Part shown: positions 9,201-18,333 of the stretch, piece by piece
Layout: every line of letters starts with the position of its first letter
Position numbering within the stretch: position 1 is the first letter of the stretch
DNA from: an uncultured Paludibaculum sp.
GTDB taxonomy: Bacteria > Acidobacteriota > Terriglobia > Bryobacterales > Bryobacteraceae
NCBI RefSeq assembly: GCF_963665245.1
Contig: NZ_OY762268.1
Coordinates: 806,001-870,000 of the forward strand
Direction of reading: 5' to 3'
Length of the DNA: 64,000 nucleotides
Position numbers and translations under genes: made by a program
The notes under the pieces: generated by a model
The model's input: only the letters and a program-made list of their open reading frames with translations
The model's database searches: none
Told to the model about the DNA's origin: nothing

Positions 9201-12117
9201 GTTGCTGGTTTACCTCGTGCCGTACAAGGCCGCACTCAACACCTTGCCGGTAAGAGTCGCATCCGGGATGGAGCTCTATGTCGAGGTGCAACTGGTACCG
9301 CAGACCGCCGTGGCGGATGTGATCAACCTGACGATTCCCTACATGACACCCAGACCGGGCACGTTCGCAAACGTGCAACTGCGCTCGTCGAATCCTGCGG
9401 TGCTCCAGACGACGAAATCTCCCTACGCAGTGTTGAGCTTCACTGCCGTGGCGGGAGAGATCGGCGAAGCGGTGCTCGATTTCGATTCCAACGCGCCGGA
9501 GGAATTCGCGGCATTGCGCGCTTCGGTCCAAGTGGTGGTGCCGCACCTTGATTTCGGCGTGGAGGTACTTCGAATTCCTGCCGGTGCCGGGCTCAACTTC
9601 TATACGTCGACCGGCACGCACGCCACCGTCGGCACCCTGAGAGCCGTTCGGCTGCGCTTGAGCGAAAATGCGCCGCTCACCCTCAATAAGTGGGGGCAGC
9701 CCGCAACCGACATCACAGTGGATTTCTCGGGTGGGAATGGGGTGCAGCTAGCGGCCTATACCGCCCGGGTGGGTCAGCAGGCGACTCTCTACATCTCGGC
9801 GCCCGGCGTGCCCGAGTTCGCCCTTCCCATTCGCATCGTCGAAGCCGTGCTGCTTCCGTTCATGGACGAGATGCAGGTGGCGCCGCGCAACGGTACGCCC
9901 GCGACCGGGGATGCCTATTTCTTGCTCGGCGCCTATGACGAAGGACTTGTGGTGCGGGCGGAATCCGGCAGGCTGTTCTCCTCAGCAACCCTCAAGCTGC
10001 GGCCCAGGTTGGATCCGCCCGGCATATGCGAGACATCCGAGGGAGGCGAAGTCTCCTCAAGCGGGGGTCTGACTCTGCATCTCACCTGTAGCGGACCGGG
10101 TGTAACGGTACTGTCGCTGGAGCCGGTCGCCGGGCTGAGCGCCGCACAATCCCAGTTCACGATGCGGATTGTCTCCCTGCCCGGTACGCCGGTTCCCATC
10201 CCGATTGCCACCCGGGTGATGACAGGCAATGGATTGCAGGCTCAACTTTCCTTGAACAATGCGGACGGACGGTTCAGCGGCACCATCACCAGCAACGCCC
10301 CCGACCTCGTCCGTTTGTCGCTTGATGCGAAGGCGCCGGGTTCGGCAATGGTCACCATACCCCCGAATTACTACAGCGGCGTCTACGTACAAGGATTCGC
10401 TTCGCAAGGAATCGCGACGCTGACGGCCGAGACCACGGACGGGCGCAAGACGGACATCAACGTCTATCTACTGCCTTCGACCCTGGCGATTCGAACCCGC
10501 ACCTCCTCTCCCGTCGCTGACACCCTGCAGGTACTCTCCCTGGACCACCCGCTCTCGTCTCCAGCGCTGACCTTGGACATACGCCCGGGCCTGGTCGACC
10601 CGGATACAGGGAAGCTGATCTGGAGTTCCGGACTCTCTATCCGGGGCGGCACCGATCCGGCGTTCGTTCGTGCGAAGAGCTCCGACTCGTCGGTCGTCGA
10701 GCCAGTGGCTCCGGACGCCTTGGTGAGCGAGGGGGACGCTACGGCCGCCCTGAACTTCCGCGTGAATGCGGCCGGCGACGCGGAGTTAACCGTCCTCCAG
10801 CCCGAGGGCTTTATCGAGGTGCCCGAGTCGTCGCTCCACGTACACGTGTACGAGAAACAGTTGACGTTTTCCACGACACCGGTACTGAGTGCTGATCTAC
10901 AGACACCCATTCCAGTGGTGGCGATGGGCGGCGGCATACAATCCGGTGTCAACGTAACACTAACGAGCCTCGACCCGGACAAGCTGCGGATCTCGAACGA
11001 TAGCGCGGCCACGGGAGAGGCCAGCATCACTGCGCCCCTCGGAACGCGGGTCTATTTGCAGGCCATGAGCACCCCCCAACCCGGCGATACGGTGCGCGTC
11101 AGGTTGGAAGCCCCCGGCTACGCCAGCACCGAACGGGAAGTGGAGTTCCTGCCGGCGGAATTGCAGCTGACGTATCCGGAGTCTTCCCTTGCGCTGAGAC
11201 CTCTAGTCAGCAGCAGCCTCTATTTACGATACGGGCCCGTGGATAGCCTCGGACGGATATCGAGTCAGTTCAACGGAAGCTTCCGCCCGGGTGTCCGCCT
11301 GCCTGTCAGGATTTCGACGAGCGACAGCAGTATCGTCGGTATCTCCACCTCCGACATGACGCTTGAAACGAACATGAACGTCACGCTGCTACCCGTTGCC
11401 CCGGGACGCGCGCAAATTCAGATTGAGGCGCCTCCGCAGATCACCAACCGTGTTGCGAATCTCGACGCGGTGGTGGGCCTGTTCGAGTTCCCCTCCCTTT
11501 CTCTCGGAAATCCGGTGCGATACATGGTGACCAAGTTCACCGTCACCAATCCCCGTTCCCAACCTACTTCGATCTCGGTGAGCAGCGGTGAAGGAGTGCC
11601 GCTGCGGTTCGGCACGGCCGCGAGCGGCCCGGATGCGCCGGCAGCGAGTACATTGCTGGTTACGCTGGCTGGAAAGGAAAGCCGGCCGCTGTACATGGAA
11701 CCGGCCGGTCCCGGGTGGTCGGCATCTGTTCGCCTGGATGCGCCGGACTTCAGGCCTGCCTCCAACGGAGTGTCCGTGCGCGATCCGCAGGCGCGCTTCG
11801 ACGCGACAACCCCGCTAAACGTAAGCTTGGCGAACCGTACAGCGCAGGTGGCAATCGTATTGACCGATCAGTACGGCAACTCCACCGGCCTGCCCTTGGG
11901 GGCATCCTTCGGCCCCTTGAAACTCCAATTGGAGTCGTCGAATTCACAAGTAGTTCGTGTGGCTGTTCCGACGGTGGAATTCGCCCCTGGCGATAGCCGC
12001 AAGAATGTCGGACTGGAGTTGGTCGGCCGTGGCGATGCGGTGGTGAGTGTGATCATGCCGGCTGCATTCGCCGGTGCGTCTTCCGTTCGTCAAGACCTGG
12101 TAGTGAGTGTCCGGTAA
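6250..12117 (+). CDS. Giant secreted SBBP-repeat / Ig-like protein (1)
   Basis: About 1,955 residues from the ATG at 6250, chosen because it gives a compact signal peptide (MIRFPVVLAPFFLALTLRA); earlier ATGs add 4 to 44 residues. After the signal comes FEPNTGQAEKQYLF, the N-terminal domain that precedes SBBP beta-propeller repeats in many acidobacterial and myxobacterial proteins (to about residue 225). Repeats of the type YLGGPGADRLYDV...GETDDT follow to about 680. The remaining 1,200 or so residues are beta-rich Ig-like modules, many containing 'SSDPSRLVVSP'-like motifs. No membrane anchor or sorting signal is visible at the C-terminus. Likely extracellular or surface structural/adhesive function; substrate unknown. 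Confidence 0.85.
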   Translation: MIRFPVVLAPFFLALTLRAAVPEFEPNTGQAEKQYLFLARAGATRAYIEDRGLELATSSGKAVRLSWAESTPSNGGQQGDWQISEATGNTTHYCLPGNSSLCSEGVKSYRRLLRRNLYPGIDWELHGRAGQLEYDLVVHPGAQVRDARLRVEGATAEVASDGRLRAGAMLHWRPVAYQVINDKRVEVSAALRASGDSEFEFVVGDYDAGHDLVIDPVVEGIAVAGGGDEDTIQGFLGESRGGCSYRYGTTRSADWHHLPVAGGRHVFVQLASPGFGGTTVFWGGEGEESIGGVDWDPTNCRLYLAGWTNSRNAPVLSGMWERLTAQPYAGGATDGFFLKFSRGELTFAGYLGGPGADRLYDVRTTASNGYEGAFAFAGETDDTAWAGATVRKIGVGGKADAIAGVWDETRLSLLAIGGAGDDRMMRMRNAGDGFWTLAGETDSPDFPVRDGGSDSVRAAAGKDLWVGRLRLDLSDLPVLQLFGGSGDERLGGLGVLDKQGLYVAGTTTSRDLPAASGAYHGGDSDGFVAFFDPLTAVPQVTTYIGGAGRDEISAADARDGDVFLGGTTDSDDLTLPGLAAGEGVHGGLDALFVLCDAFGAPMRGIRLGGSADDRVLGIEPDVLGKVVLAGSSDSREWLDELDPFHIASAGQDGFVATVSFPAVRLSGFSPGTPGRVILGRDLQVPMSVLAASEAGMDGVLLVRSSDPSRLVVSPRSDLPGTGQVLLENTDQNDYYTLGKSFVLQALADSGEVEIVVEGRATASTKGTYPRRRIPVSLAPAALFLSSPKEVSMAVNGTVDVVLTHAPLLPDGSSGPREAPRAGVTSTPGLISSDATGLQVIRDSIRLGDSTGSYHIQALALRSGTYTLTPSSTQFPAGPGQSIAVRVDSSLAAPKFFPGRPLVLAREHITSFAISGLAGDQLQFTSEDPSRLVLGSDKYAFAGTLNVNLQAAYPGGNLVIAALAGEGTARIRVEGTYQGRPISESLLVYLVPYKAALNTLPVRVASGMELYVEVQLVPQTAVADVINLTIPYMTPRPGTFANVQLRSSNPAVLQTTKSPYAVLSFTAVAGEIGEAVLDFDSNAPEEFAALRASVQVVVPHLDFGVEVLRIPAGAGLNFYTSTGTHATVGTLRAVRLRLSENAPLTLNKWGQPATDITVDFSGGNGVQLAAYTARVGQQATLYISAPGVPEFALPIRIVEAVLLPFMDEMQVAPRNGTPATGDAYFLLGAYDEGLVVRAESGRLFSSATLKLRPRLDPPGICETSEGGEVSSSGGLTLHLTCSGPGVTVLSLEPVAGLSAAQSQFTMRIVSLPGTPVPIPIATRVMTGNGLQAQLSLNNADGRFSGTITSNAPDLVRLSLDAKAPGSAMVTIPPNYYSGVYVQGFASQGIATLTAETTDGRKTDINVYLLPSTLAIRTRTSSPVADTLQVLSLDHPLSSPALTLDIRPGLVDPDTGKLIWSSGLSIRGGTDPAFVRAKSSDSSVVEPVAPDALVSEGDATAALNFRVNAAGDAELTVLQPEGFIEVPESSLHVHVYEKQLTFSTTPVLSADLQTPIPVVAMGGGIQSGVNVTLTSLDPDKLRISNDSAATGEASITAPLGTRVYLQAMSTPQPGDTVRVRLEAPGYASTEREVEFLPAELQLTYPESSLALRPLVSSSLYLRYGPVDSLGRISSQFNGSFRPGVRLPVRISTSDSSIVGISTSDMTLETNMNVTLLPVAPGRAQIQIEAPPQITNRVANLDAVVGLFEFPSLSLGNPVRYMVTKFTVTNPRSQPTSISVSSGEGVPLRFGTAASGPDAPAASTLLVTLAGKESRPLYMEPAGPGWSASVRLDAPDFRPASNGVSVRDPQARFDATTPLNVSLANRTAQVAIVLTDQYGNSTGLPLGASFGPLKLQLESSNSQVVRVAVPTVEFAPGDSRKNVGLELVGRGDAVVSVIMPAAFAGASSVRQDLVVSVR

Positions 12118-12126
12118 ACAAATCTA

Positions 12127-15100
12127 ATGTCGCGCTTATTGACCATCCTCTTCCTGTGCGCCGCCGCGCGCCCCATGCTCGCTACCGAGAAGCCGTTTGC
12201 ATTCGGAACCGTACGCTTCGAAGCAAACCGGGGACAGGCGGATTCCGCCGTTCGCTACATGGCCCGTGCACGCGGCCAGCAGATCTTCTTCACCGATACG
12301 GGTGTCGTGTTCTCTCCGCCCTCGGGTCCGGCTATTCGTATGACCTTTGCCGGCTCGGGCCGACCGGAGTGGGTTGCGGACGGACCGTCCAGTGATTCCA
12401 TTTCCTACTACGTCGGCAGCGACCCGCGGAAGTGGGTAAAAGGCGCCCCAGTGTATGACCGCATCACCTGGCGTGGCGTATACCGCGGCGTCGATGTGAC
12501 GTTCTACGGCGATGGCGACCGACTGGAATACGATCTGGTGCTGGCACCCGGGGCGGACCCCTCGCGTGTGCGCCTTGAGTTCGCGGCGCCGGCGCGCGTC
12601 AGCGGCAATGCCGACGGAGTCCTCGAAATCTCCGAGGGGGGCACCAAAATCCACCAGCGAGTGCCCGCCATTTACCAGGAAACCGCTTCGGGTGTCCGCC
12701 GAAAGATTGCGGGTGACTTCCAGAGTGCAGGTCAGAACGCCGCCACGCTCAAGGTGGCATCGTACGACACCGCCAAACGCCTGGTGGTCGACCCCGTCAT
12801 TGAGATGGCGACCTACCTGGGCGGGGAGAACGACGATGAGATTGTGGCGATGACCGATGGATTTGTCGCGGGCAACACGCGGTCCATCGCCTTTCCGCTG
12901 GCCCAGAGAACCCTGCGCGGAGGCCGCGACGTTTTTGTAAGGGGAACGGGCGAGTTCATCCCCGGACAAACCTCGCAGACCACGTTCTACGGCACGTTTG
13001 TTTTTGGCGGCTCCGGAGACGATGAATTGGCGGGGATTGCCCTGCAAACAACCCTTCGCTACGTGAGTCTGTCCGGGACCACCACTTCGCAGGACCTTGC
13101 GGGTGCCGGCACCTCCAAATACCACGGCGGGGCAAGCGATGGTTTCCTGACAATCCTGACCCTGTCCCAGGGCTATCTGAACGTCGGCAGCACGCAGTAC
13201 ATTGGCGGTTCCGGAGAGGACAGGATCACAGCCTTCAGCGGAGGCGACTACATCCAGGGAATGGTGGGCGTGACTGATAGTGCGGACCTCCCGGTTGTCG
13301 GCGATGTCCCTCAGAAGGTCATCGGCGGAGGTAAGGATGCCTTCTACGGCATCGTCAGCCCGGTGTATGGATACAGATACTACGGTTACCTCGGTGGATC
13401 GGGCGACGACGCTGCCTATGCCGTTTCGGTCCGGTCGAACACTTCGGTGTGGATCGGCGGGGAGACGTCCTCCGGCGACTTCCCCTTCCCCGTCGCCGGA
13501 CTGGACGGGCCTTCCGACGGATTTCTGGCGGAAATCTTTGCGCCGGTGGCGTGGACCGGCCCCCAGGTGGTCACGGTGGCCACTTACCGGGTGGGTGGCA
13601 ACGGCGCGGATAGCGTTCGGGCGATAGCCGCAGTGCCCGCCACAGTGACCGTTGACCCGTACGGCCTCAGGTTGCTCCGGCCCTTCACGGTTACCGACAT
13701 CGGTATCGCGGGCACCACGACCTCCACCGACCTGCCCGTTCGGAACGCCGCTTTCCCCCAGTTTGCTGGGGAGAGCGACGGCTTCGCCGGCATGTGGAAT
13801 GTGACGGCGGCCGCGCCGCGATGGCTGACCTATCTGGGTGGCTCCGGCGCCGATGAGGTCACAGCCGCCACAATGGATTGGGCAGGGGATCTGTACGTCG
13901 GCGGCTGGACGCGCAGCACGGACCTTCCGGTGGCCCACGCACTGCAACCAGCGAGTGCGGGGGGCGAGGAGGGCATGTTCGCCGTCTTTGACGGTACCGG
14001 AGTGCTGCACCATCTCACGTACTTCGGCGGATCCGGCGACGACCGCATCCGGGACGTGAGGCTCATTAACAGCTTGGTCGCGCGCGTGGCCGGATCCACT
14101 ACCTCCACAGATCTGCCGCAACGCTCGCCCCTGCAGGACCGGGGCGAGCAGGCTGAGGGCTTCTGGGCAAATATCGGTACAGACTACGTGATTGGCCCCT
14201 CGGAACTGATTCTGGCCAAGGATGGGGTCCTCCCGTTCAGCGTCAGGCCGGGACGAACGCTATTCCGCAATCCAGTTACCTATCGCTCGTCCGACCCTTC
14301 GCGCGTCCGCCTGGTTTACCTGGGCCGCAGTTTCGACGAGGTGACGGCTCCTCCGGAAGACAATATAGCGATCGAGGCCCTCACCGATTCTGGCGAAGCC
14401 ACCATCACAATTACGGCCCCGGGATTTACAACGAAGGAAATACTGGTGAGGCTGTATCCCGGCGTGTTCATACAGGCGTACTCACCGGTAAATCCGATTT
14501 CCACATGGGCTTCGCCCTCTTCTCTTTATGCCATTTACCGCGCCCTGGATCCTGCGACCGGACAACTGGTCGGGGCCAGCAGCATGAGCATCCGCGCCGG
14601 AGTAGCGCAGCCAGTGTTCAACTGGTCAGTCTCCGATCCCTCCGTGTTTGAGATTGTCAACGCCGGTACTTCCTTCCAACTACGCGTATTGAAGGCGGGT
14701 GACGCCACCCTGAGGCTGACCGTGGATGGATTCACAGTCCTTCAGGAGGACAGGACGATCACCGCCGCCACACCGCGGCCTCTTTCGTCCAATCTGGATC
14801 TCCGGCTCGGCCGGGACCTCTATGTAAATCTCCCCCTCGCTTTCGGACTGAACGGCGTTACGGTGAACTCGGCCTATCGTGGGACCTTCACCGCGCGCAG
14901 CGCCGATCCGAGCCGTCTGCTGCTCTCCCTGGCGAGCGACCGCCCAGGAAGCGAGAGTGTCACATTGACGATGTCCGGTTTTGAGCCGGTCATCTATGCG
15001 CAGGCCCTTGCCAGCGAGGGTACCGTTCAGATCCTTCTCACTTCCAGCGAGTTTGAGGGCGAGATTCCCATGACGGTGACTCTGGAGCCGGCCGTGATCA

Positions 15101-17913
15101 AGTGGGGTTCGTTCCGCTATGGCCAGCCGACGGGAGCCGAAATCGTTCCAGCGGTCTCGCTGACTGCGACGGTGCAAGCCACGCAGTTGACGTTTACGCT
15201 CCAGGGCCAATCGGGCAGCGCGGCCAGCGGTTATCGGCCTGGGGCGCCGCCGGTGACGCTCAGCTTGACGAACTCTGATCCGACCATCGTGGAACTCAAC
15301 CGGCTGACCCGTACTCTGGGGTCCACCGACGCGGCCTACACAGTGTTCGGGGTAGCCGCGGGCACGTCCGAATTGAGGCTTACCACCTCCAGCGACGAGT
15401 TGCGGCCTGCAAATGAGACCGTTCACGTCGAAGTGGCAGCGCCCACATCGGCGGCCTTGCTGGTGAACTTTCCTACCACTGTGTACGTCGGCAAAGGGCT
15501 CCAAACTGGGGTAGGATTCCGCTATTTGGCGTCCCAGCAGACTATCGACATAGTTTCCGACGATTCGAACGCCGTGGTGCTGTCCCCATCGACGCTCGTC
15601 CTGGGATCAGCTCATCTATCACTGGCGCCGAAGCAGACCTATTCCGATGAGTACACCTTCCAGGTGCAGGCCCTCAAGAGCGACGGGGAGACCCGCGTGC
15701 GTCTGCGCTTCCCGACGGGGGAGGAACGCGAGATCCGCGTTGTACTCCTGCCGTCGGGCGCCGGATTCGCCGGATATGTCAGCAGTTCGGCCAGCCAGGG
15801 ATTCGATCGTTCCGCTCCCGTGCGGGCATGGGCGTTGGATCGTCAGACCGGGATCGGCATCTTCACGCAAACACCACAACCAGCCTTCAAGATCGCCGCA
15901 AGGTTCCGTAGCGAGGGGGCCCCGGTGCGCCTCTCTCCCGAAAACGCCACGCTGACGGTTGACGTTCCTGAGGCGGTGCTCAACTACACCCTTCCGCCGG
16001 TCGGCCAGGATGCCACCCTGATCGTCGAATCCGACGCGGAAGGGGCTGTGTCGCTCATCACTGCCAGGATGCGGGTCCGCAACGCGACCGCAACGCTGGC
16101 CAGCACCACAATGCTCCTGGCTAGGAATGAGCTTCGCGAGTTTTACATCGGCTCGTACACGAACTTGGCCGCCCTCACCGCGACCAGCAGTGACCCAGAC
16201 CGCGTGCTGCTCAGCGCGACTGCCTCCGCACCGGGATCGCAATCGCTGGATGTCCCCAATTCCGGCTCCAGAATCTACATCCATGCGCTTGCGGAATCGG
16301 GTAATGCCACGGTCATCTTTAAATCGGGCGGCGTTACTGTCCTCGAACTCCAGGTCGCGCTGCAACCCCTGGTCCTGACCTTGTACTCCGGCAGTGGCGT
16401 GACCCTGGGAGGAAGTGCAAACTACACCCTCTCATTGAACGCCTATATGCTCCGCCCCGACAGTGGATCCTACCGGTTCAACGTCCAATCGGCCAACCCC
16501 GCGGTGGCCACGGTGGATCCGGCAACGTTCGAATTGGGCGGAGCAGATGGCACTGTGCGTGCCGTCTTGCGGGTCACAGGCGTTGCCCAGGGGGCAACCA
16601 AACTGATCTTCGAGGGTCCTCCGGAGATCATCGCAAATCCAGTTTCGGTGACGGTGGGCGGATCAGCTCCGCAGACAATTCCCACCTACGCGATTGGCAA
16701 GAACCTGCAGGCGGCCGTGCGGATTGACCTCGGCTCGAGCTTCAGCAATCCCAATGGGGCGATTGTCAAACTCACCACTTCGGAGCCGGGCCGGGTGTTG
16801 CTCTCTCGATCTGCCTCAACAGCCGGGACGGCGTCGGTGAGTGTCGCCGTGCCCGCCGGACAGAACCAAACGCAACTGATCTACTTCCAGGCTATCGAGG
16901 AAGGCGACGCGGTTGTCCAGTTGACCGCGAACGACGCTACCCGTGCGGCAGCCAATATCCAGGTTACACGTTCCTGGGTGAGTTGCGGCTCGCAGGAGCC
17001 CATCGTCGTGGGTAGCAACGCGACCAGGGAATGCAGCATCCGTTCCGCGGCGGCACCGTCGAACTACCTTCAGGAGATCTCTCCCCGCGTCGGACTGGAA
17101 GAGCTCAATCTCCGCCTGGAGAGCAGCGCGCCCGATATCTTCACTGTGACGCCACAGAGTGTGTCCCTGCAGTCGGGCAGCGGACGAGTAGTGCTGCTCG
17201 GCGTCTCGCCCGGCGTAGGGGAACTGCGTCTGACGCCGCCCGCCGGATTCGGGCCCTCGCCCGATGGGTCGGAAACCATGGCGGTCAGCGTCGTGGAGCC
17301 GCGTCTGTCAACCAATCGCTCCACAGAGGCCATCCTGGGCAAGGACACACAGGTCACTTACACGATCCCGGTCCCAGCCGGCGTGACGGTAAGCGCTTCC
17401 TCACAAGATGCCTCACACTTGTTGGTGAGTGCGGACGCCAAGATAGCGGGCGCCGCCACCGCCACGGCCGCCTCCAACGGCTCCAACGTCGACTTCACCC
17501 TACAGGGCCTGGCGGGCAGTGGCACCGCGGAGGTCGTGTTCAGCGCTCCCGGGTACCAGGATCTCCGTGTGGCCGTACGACTGCGGCCAGCCGAGTTTTA
17601 TTGGACTAGTCTGCCCTATGGCGGAAGCCCCGTCTCTTTGCACATCGGAAACTCGGCCACATTGACGTTGGGAATGCGCTCCGTGGATTACCAGGCAACG
17701 CCGCGCGCTGGCGCTAATCTTGCGGTGGACGTGCGCGCGGACCGCGCAGGGATCGTCACCCTGGAGCCTGCGCGGGTAGTTTTCAACGGACCTGACTCGC
17801 GAGGGGAAGTGAAGGTCCAGGCGACCGCACCCGGTAGCGTCCTGTTGCAGATCGTTGTACCTGACGGCTTCACTGCTTCCACGACACCGGCCTTGGTGGC
17901 CGTCGTGCCTTAG
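12127..17913 (+). CDS. Giant secreted SBBP-repeat / Ig-like protein (2)
   Basis: 1,928 residues, start 9 bp after the stop of the similar gene 1. Signal peptide about residues 1-19 (hydrophobic, ending PMLA-TE). The N-terminal domain reads FEANRGQADSAVRYMARA, the standard opening of this family, followed by DPVIEMATYLGGENDDE and clearly better conserved SBBP repeats than in gene 1 (YLGGSGDDAAYAV, YLGGSGADEV, YFGGSGDDRIRDV, with GTTTSTDLP strands) to about residue 690. The rest is a series of Ig-like modules with SSDPSRVRL-type motifs. The two genes are tandem paralogues, probably one operon. Ligand and localisation are not known. Confidence 0.87.
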   Translation: MSRLLTILFLCAAARPMLATEKPFAFGTVRFEANRGQADSAVRYMARARGQQIFFTDTGVVFSPPSGPAIRMTFAGSGRPEWVADGPSSDSISYYVGSDPRKWVKGAPVYDRITWRGVYRGVDVTFYGDGDRLEYDLVLAPGADPSRVRLEFAAPARVSGNADGVLEISEGGTKIHQRVPAIYQETASGVRRKIAGDFQSAGQNAATLKVASYDTAKRLVVDPVIEMATYLGGENDDEIVAMTDGFVAGNTRSIAFPLAQRTLRGGRDVFVRGTGEFIPGQTSQTTFYGTFVFGGSGDDELAGIALQTTLRYVSLSGTTTSQDLAGAGTSKYHGGASDGFLTILTLSQGYLNVGSTQYIGGSGEDRITAFSGGDYIQGMVGVTDSADLPVVGDVPQKVIGGGKDAFYGIVSPVYGYRYYGYLGGSGDDAAYAVSVRSNTSVWIGGETSSGDFPFPVAGLDGPSDGFLAEIFAPVAWTGPQVVTVATYRVGGNGADSVRAIAAVPATVTVDPYGLRLLRPFTVTDIGIAGTTTSTDLPVRNAAFPQFAGESDGFAGMWNVTAAAPRWLTYLGGSGADEVTAATMDWAGDLYVGGWTRSTDLPVAHALQPASAGGEEGMFAVFDGTGVLHHLTYFGGSGDDRIRDVRLINSLVARVAGSTTSTDLPQRSPLQDRGEQAEGFWANIGTDYVIGPSELILAKDGVLPFSVRPGRTLFRNPVTYRSSDPSRVRLVYLGRSFDEVTAPPEDNIAIEALTDSGEATITITAPGFTTKEILVRLYPGVFIQAYSPVNPISTWASPSSLYAIYRALDPATGQLVGASSMSIRAGVAQPVFNWSVSDPSVFEIVNAGTSFQLRVLKAGDATLRLTVDGFTVLQEDRTITAATPRPLSSNLDLRLGRDLYVNLPLAFGLNGVTVNSAYRGTFTARSADPSRLLLSLASDRPGSESVTLTMSGFEPVIYAQALASEGTVQILLTSSEFEGEIPMTVTLEPAVIKWGSFRYGQPTGAEIVPAVSLTATVQATQLTFTLQGQSGSAASGYRPGAPPVTLSLTNSDPTIVELNRLTRTLGSTDAAYTVFGVAAGTSELRLTTSSDELRPANETVHVEVAAPTSAALLVNFPTTVYVGKGLQTGVGFRYLASQQTIDIVSDDSNAVVLSPSTLVLGSAHLSLAPKQTYSDEYTFQVQALKSDGETRVRLRFPTGEEREIRVVLLPSGAGFAGYVSSSASQGFDRSAPVRAWALDRQTGIGIFTQTPQPAFKIAARFRSEGAPVRLSPENATLTVDVPEAVLNYTLPPVGQDATLIVESDAEGAVSLITARMRVRNATATLASTTMLLARNELREFYIGSYTNLAALTATSSDPDRVLLSATASAPGSQSLDVPNSGSRIYIHALAESGNATVIFKSGGVTVLELQVALQPLVLTLYSGSGVTLGGSANYTLSLNAYMLRPDSGSYRFNVQSANPAVATVDPATFELGGADGTVRAVLRVTGVAQGATKLIFEGPPEIIANPVSVTVGGSAPQTIPTYAIGKNLQAAVRIDLGSSFSNPNGAIVKLTTSEPGRVLLSRSASTAGTASVSVAVPAGQNQTQLIYFQAIEEGDAVVQLTANDATRAAANIQVTRSWVSCGSQEPIVVGSNATRECSIRSAAAPSNYLQEISPRVGLEELNLRLESSAPDIFTVTPQSVSLQSGSGRVVLLGVSPGVGELRLTPPAGFGPSPDGSETMAVSVVEPRLSTNRSTEAILGKDTQVTYTIPVPAGVTVSASSQDASHLLVSADAKIAGAATATAASNGSNVDFTLQGLAGSGTAEVVFSAPGYQDLRVAVRLRPAEFYWTSLPYGGSPVSLHIGNSATLTLGMRSVDYQATPRAGANLAVDVRADRAGIVTLEPARVVFNGPDSRGEVKVQATAPGSVLLQIVVPDGFTASTTPALVAVVP

Positions 17914-18144
17914 CTTCAATGCTGTTCACTTAATTTCCCAACTCGCTTGCGGAGGTCGATGTGGCGCGTCGGCTGGCGCTCGGATGGGCAAGCTGAACCG
18001 GAACGCCAACGAGAGCGTGAAGAGTTCTGGCACAGTCCAGACCAACTGACGGGGTCTTGGCTTAGTTTTGGCGCAGTTGAAGCTAGAAAAGGGATAAGGC
18101 GATGGCAGCGATTCAACCAACCCCTTTGGAATCAATAGGCGGGT

Positions 18145-18221
18145 TGGTAGGACCGGCAGGACTCGAACCTGCGACCCTCTGCTTAGAAGGCAGATGCTCT
18201 ATCCGGCTGAGCTACGGTCCC
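18145..18221 (-). tRNA. tRNA-Arg (anticodon UCU)
   Basis: A 77-nt cloverleaf can be drawn on the minus strand: acceptor GGGACCG/CGGTCCT (first pair G-U), D arm GCTC/GAGC, anticodon stem TCTGC/GCAGA with loop CTTCTAA, T arm GCAGG-TTCGAGT-CCTGC, and an encoded 3' CCA. The anticodon TCT reads AGA (and AGG) Arg codons. Confidence 0.95.
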
Positions 18222-18333
18222 AAACTGCTGTCACGGGCGGATCCTCTGCCTTGTGCGAAGTGCGATCAGCCTAGTGCGATTTTACCACTGCGGCCAGCAC
18301 CCACCTATTCCTCAGGCGTCGCTGACGCGGCAC

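Noticed and set aside
12136..14121. 661-codon minus-strand open frame inside the second giant gene
   Set aside because: Antisense to strongly recognisable SBBP repeats; His/Arg/Gly-rich translation without domains.
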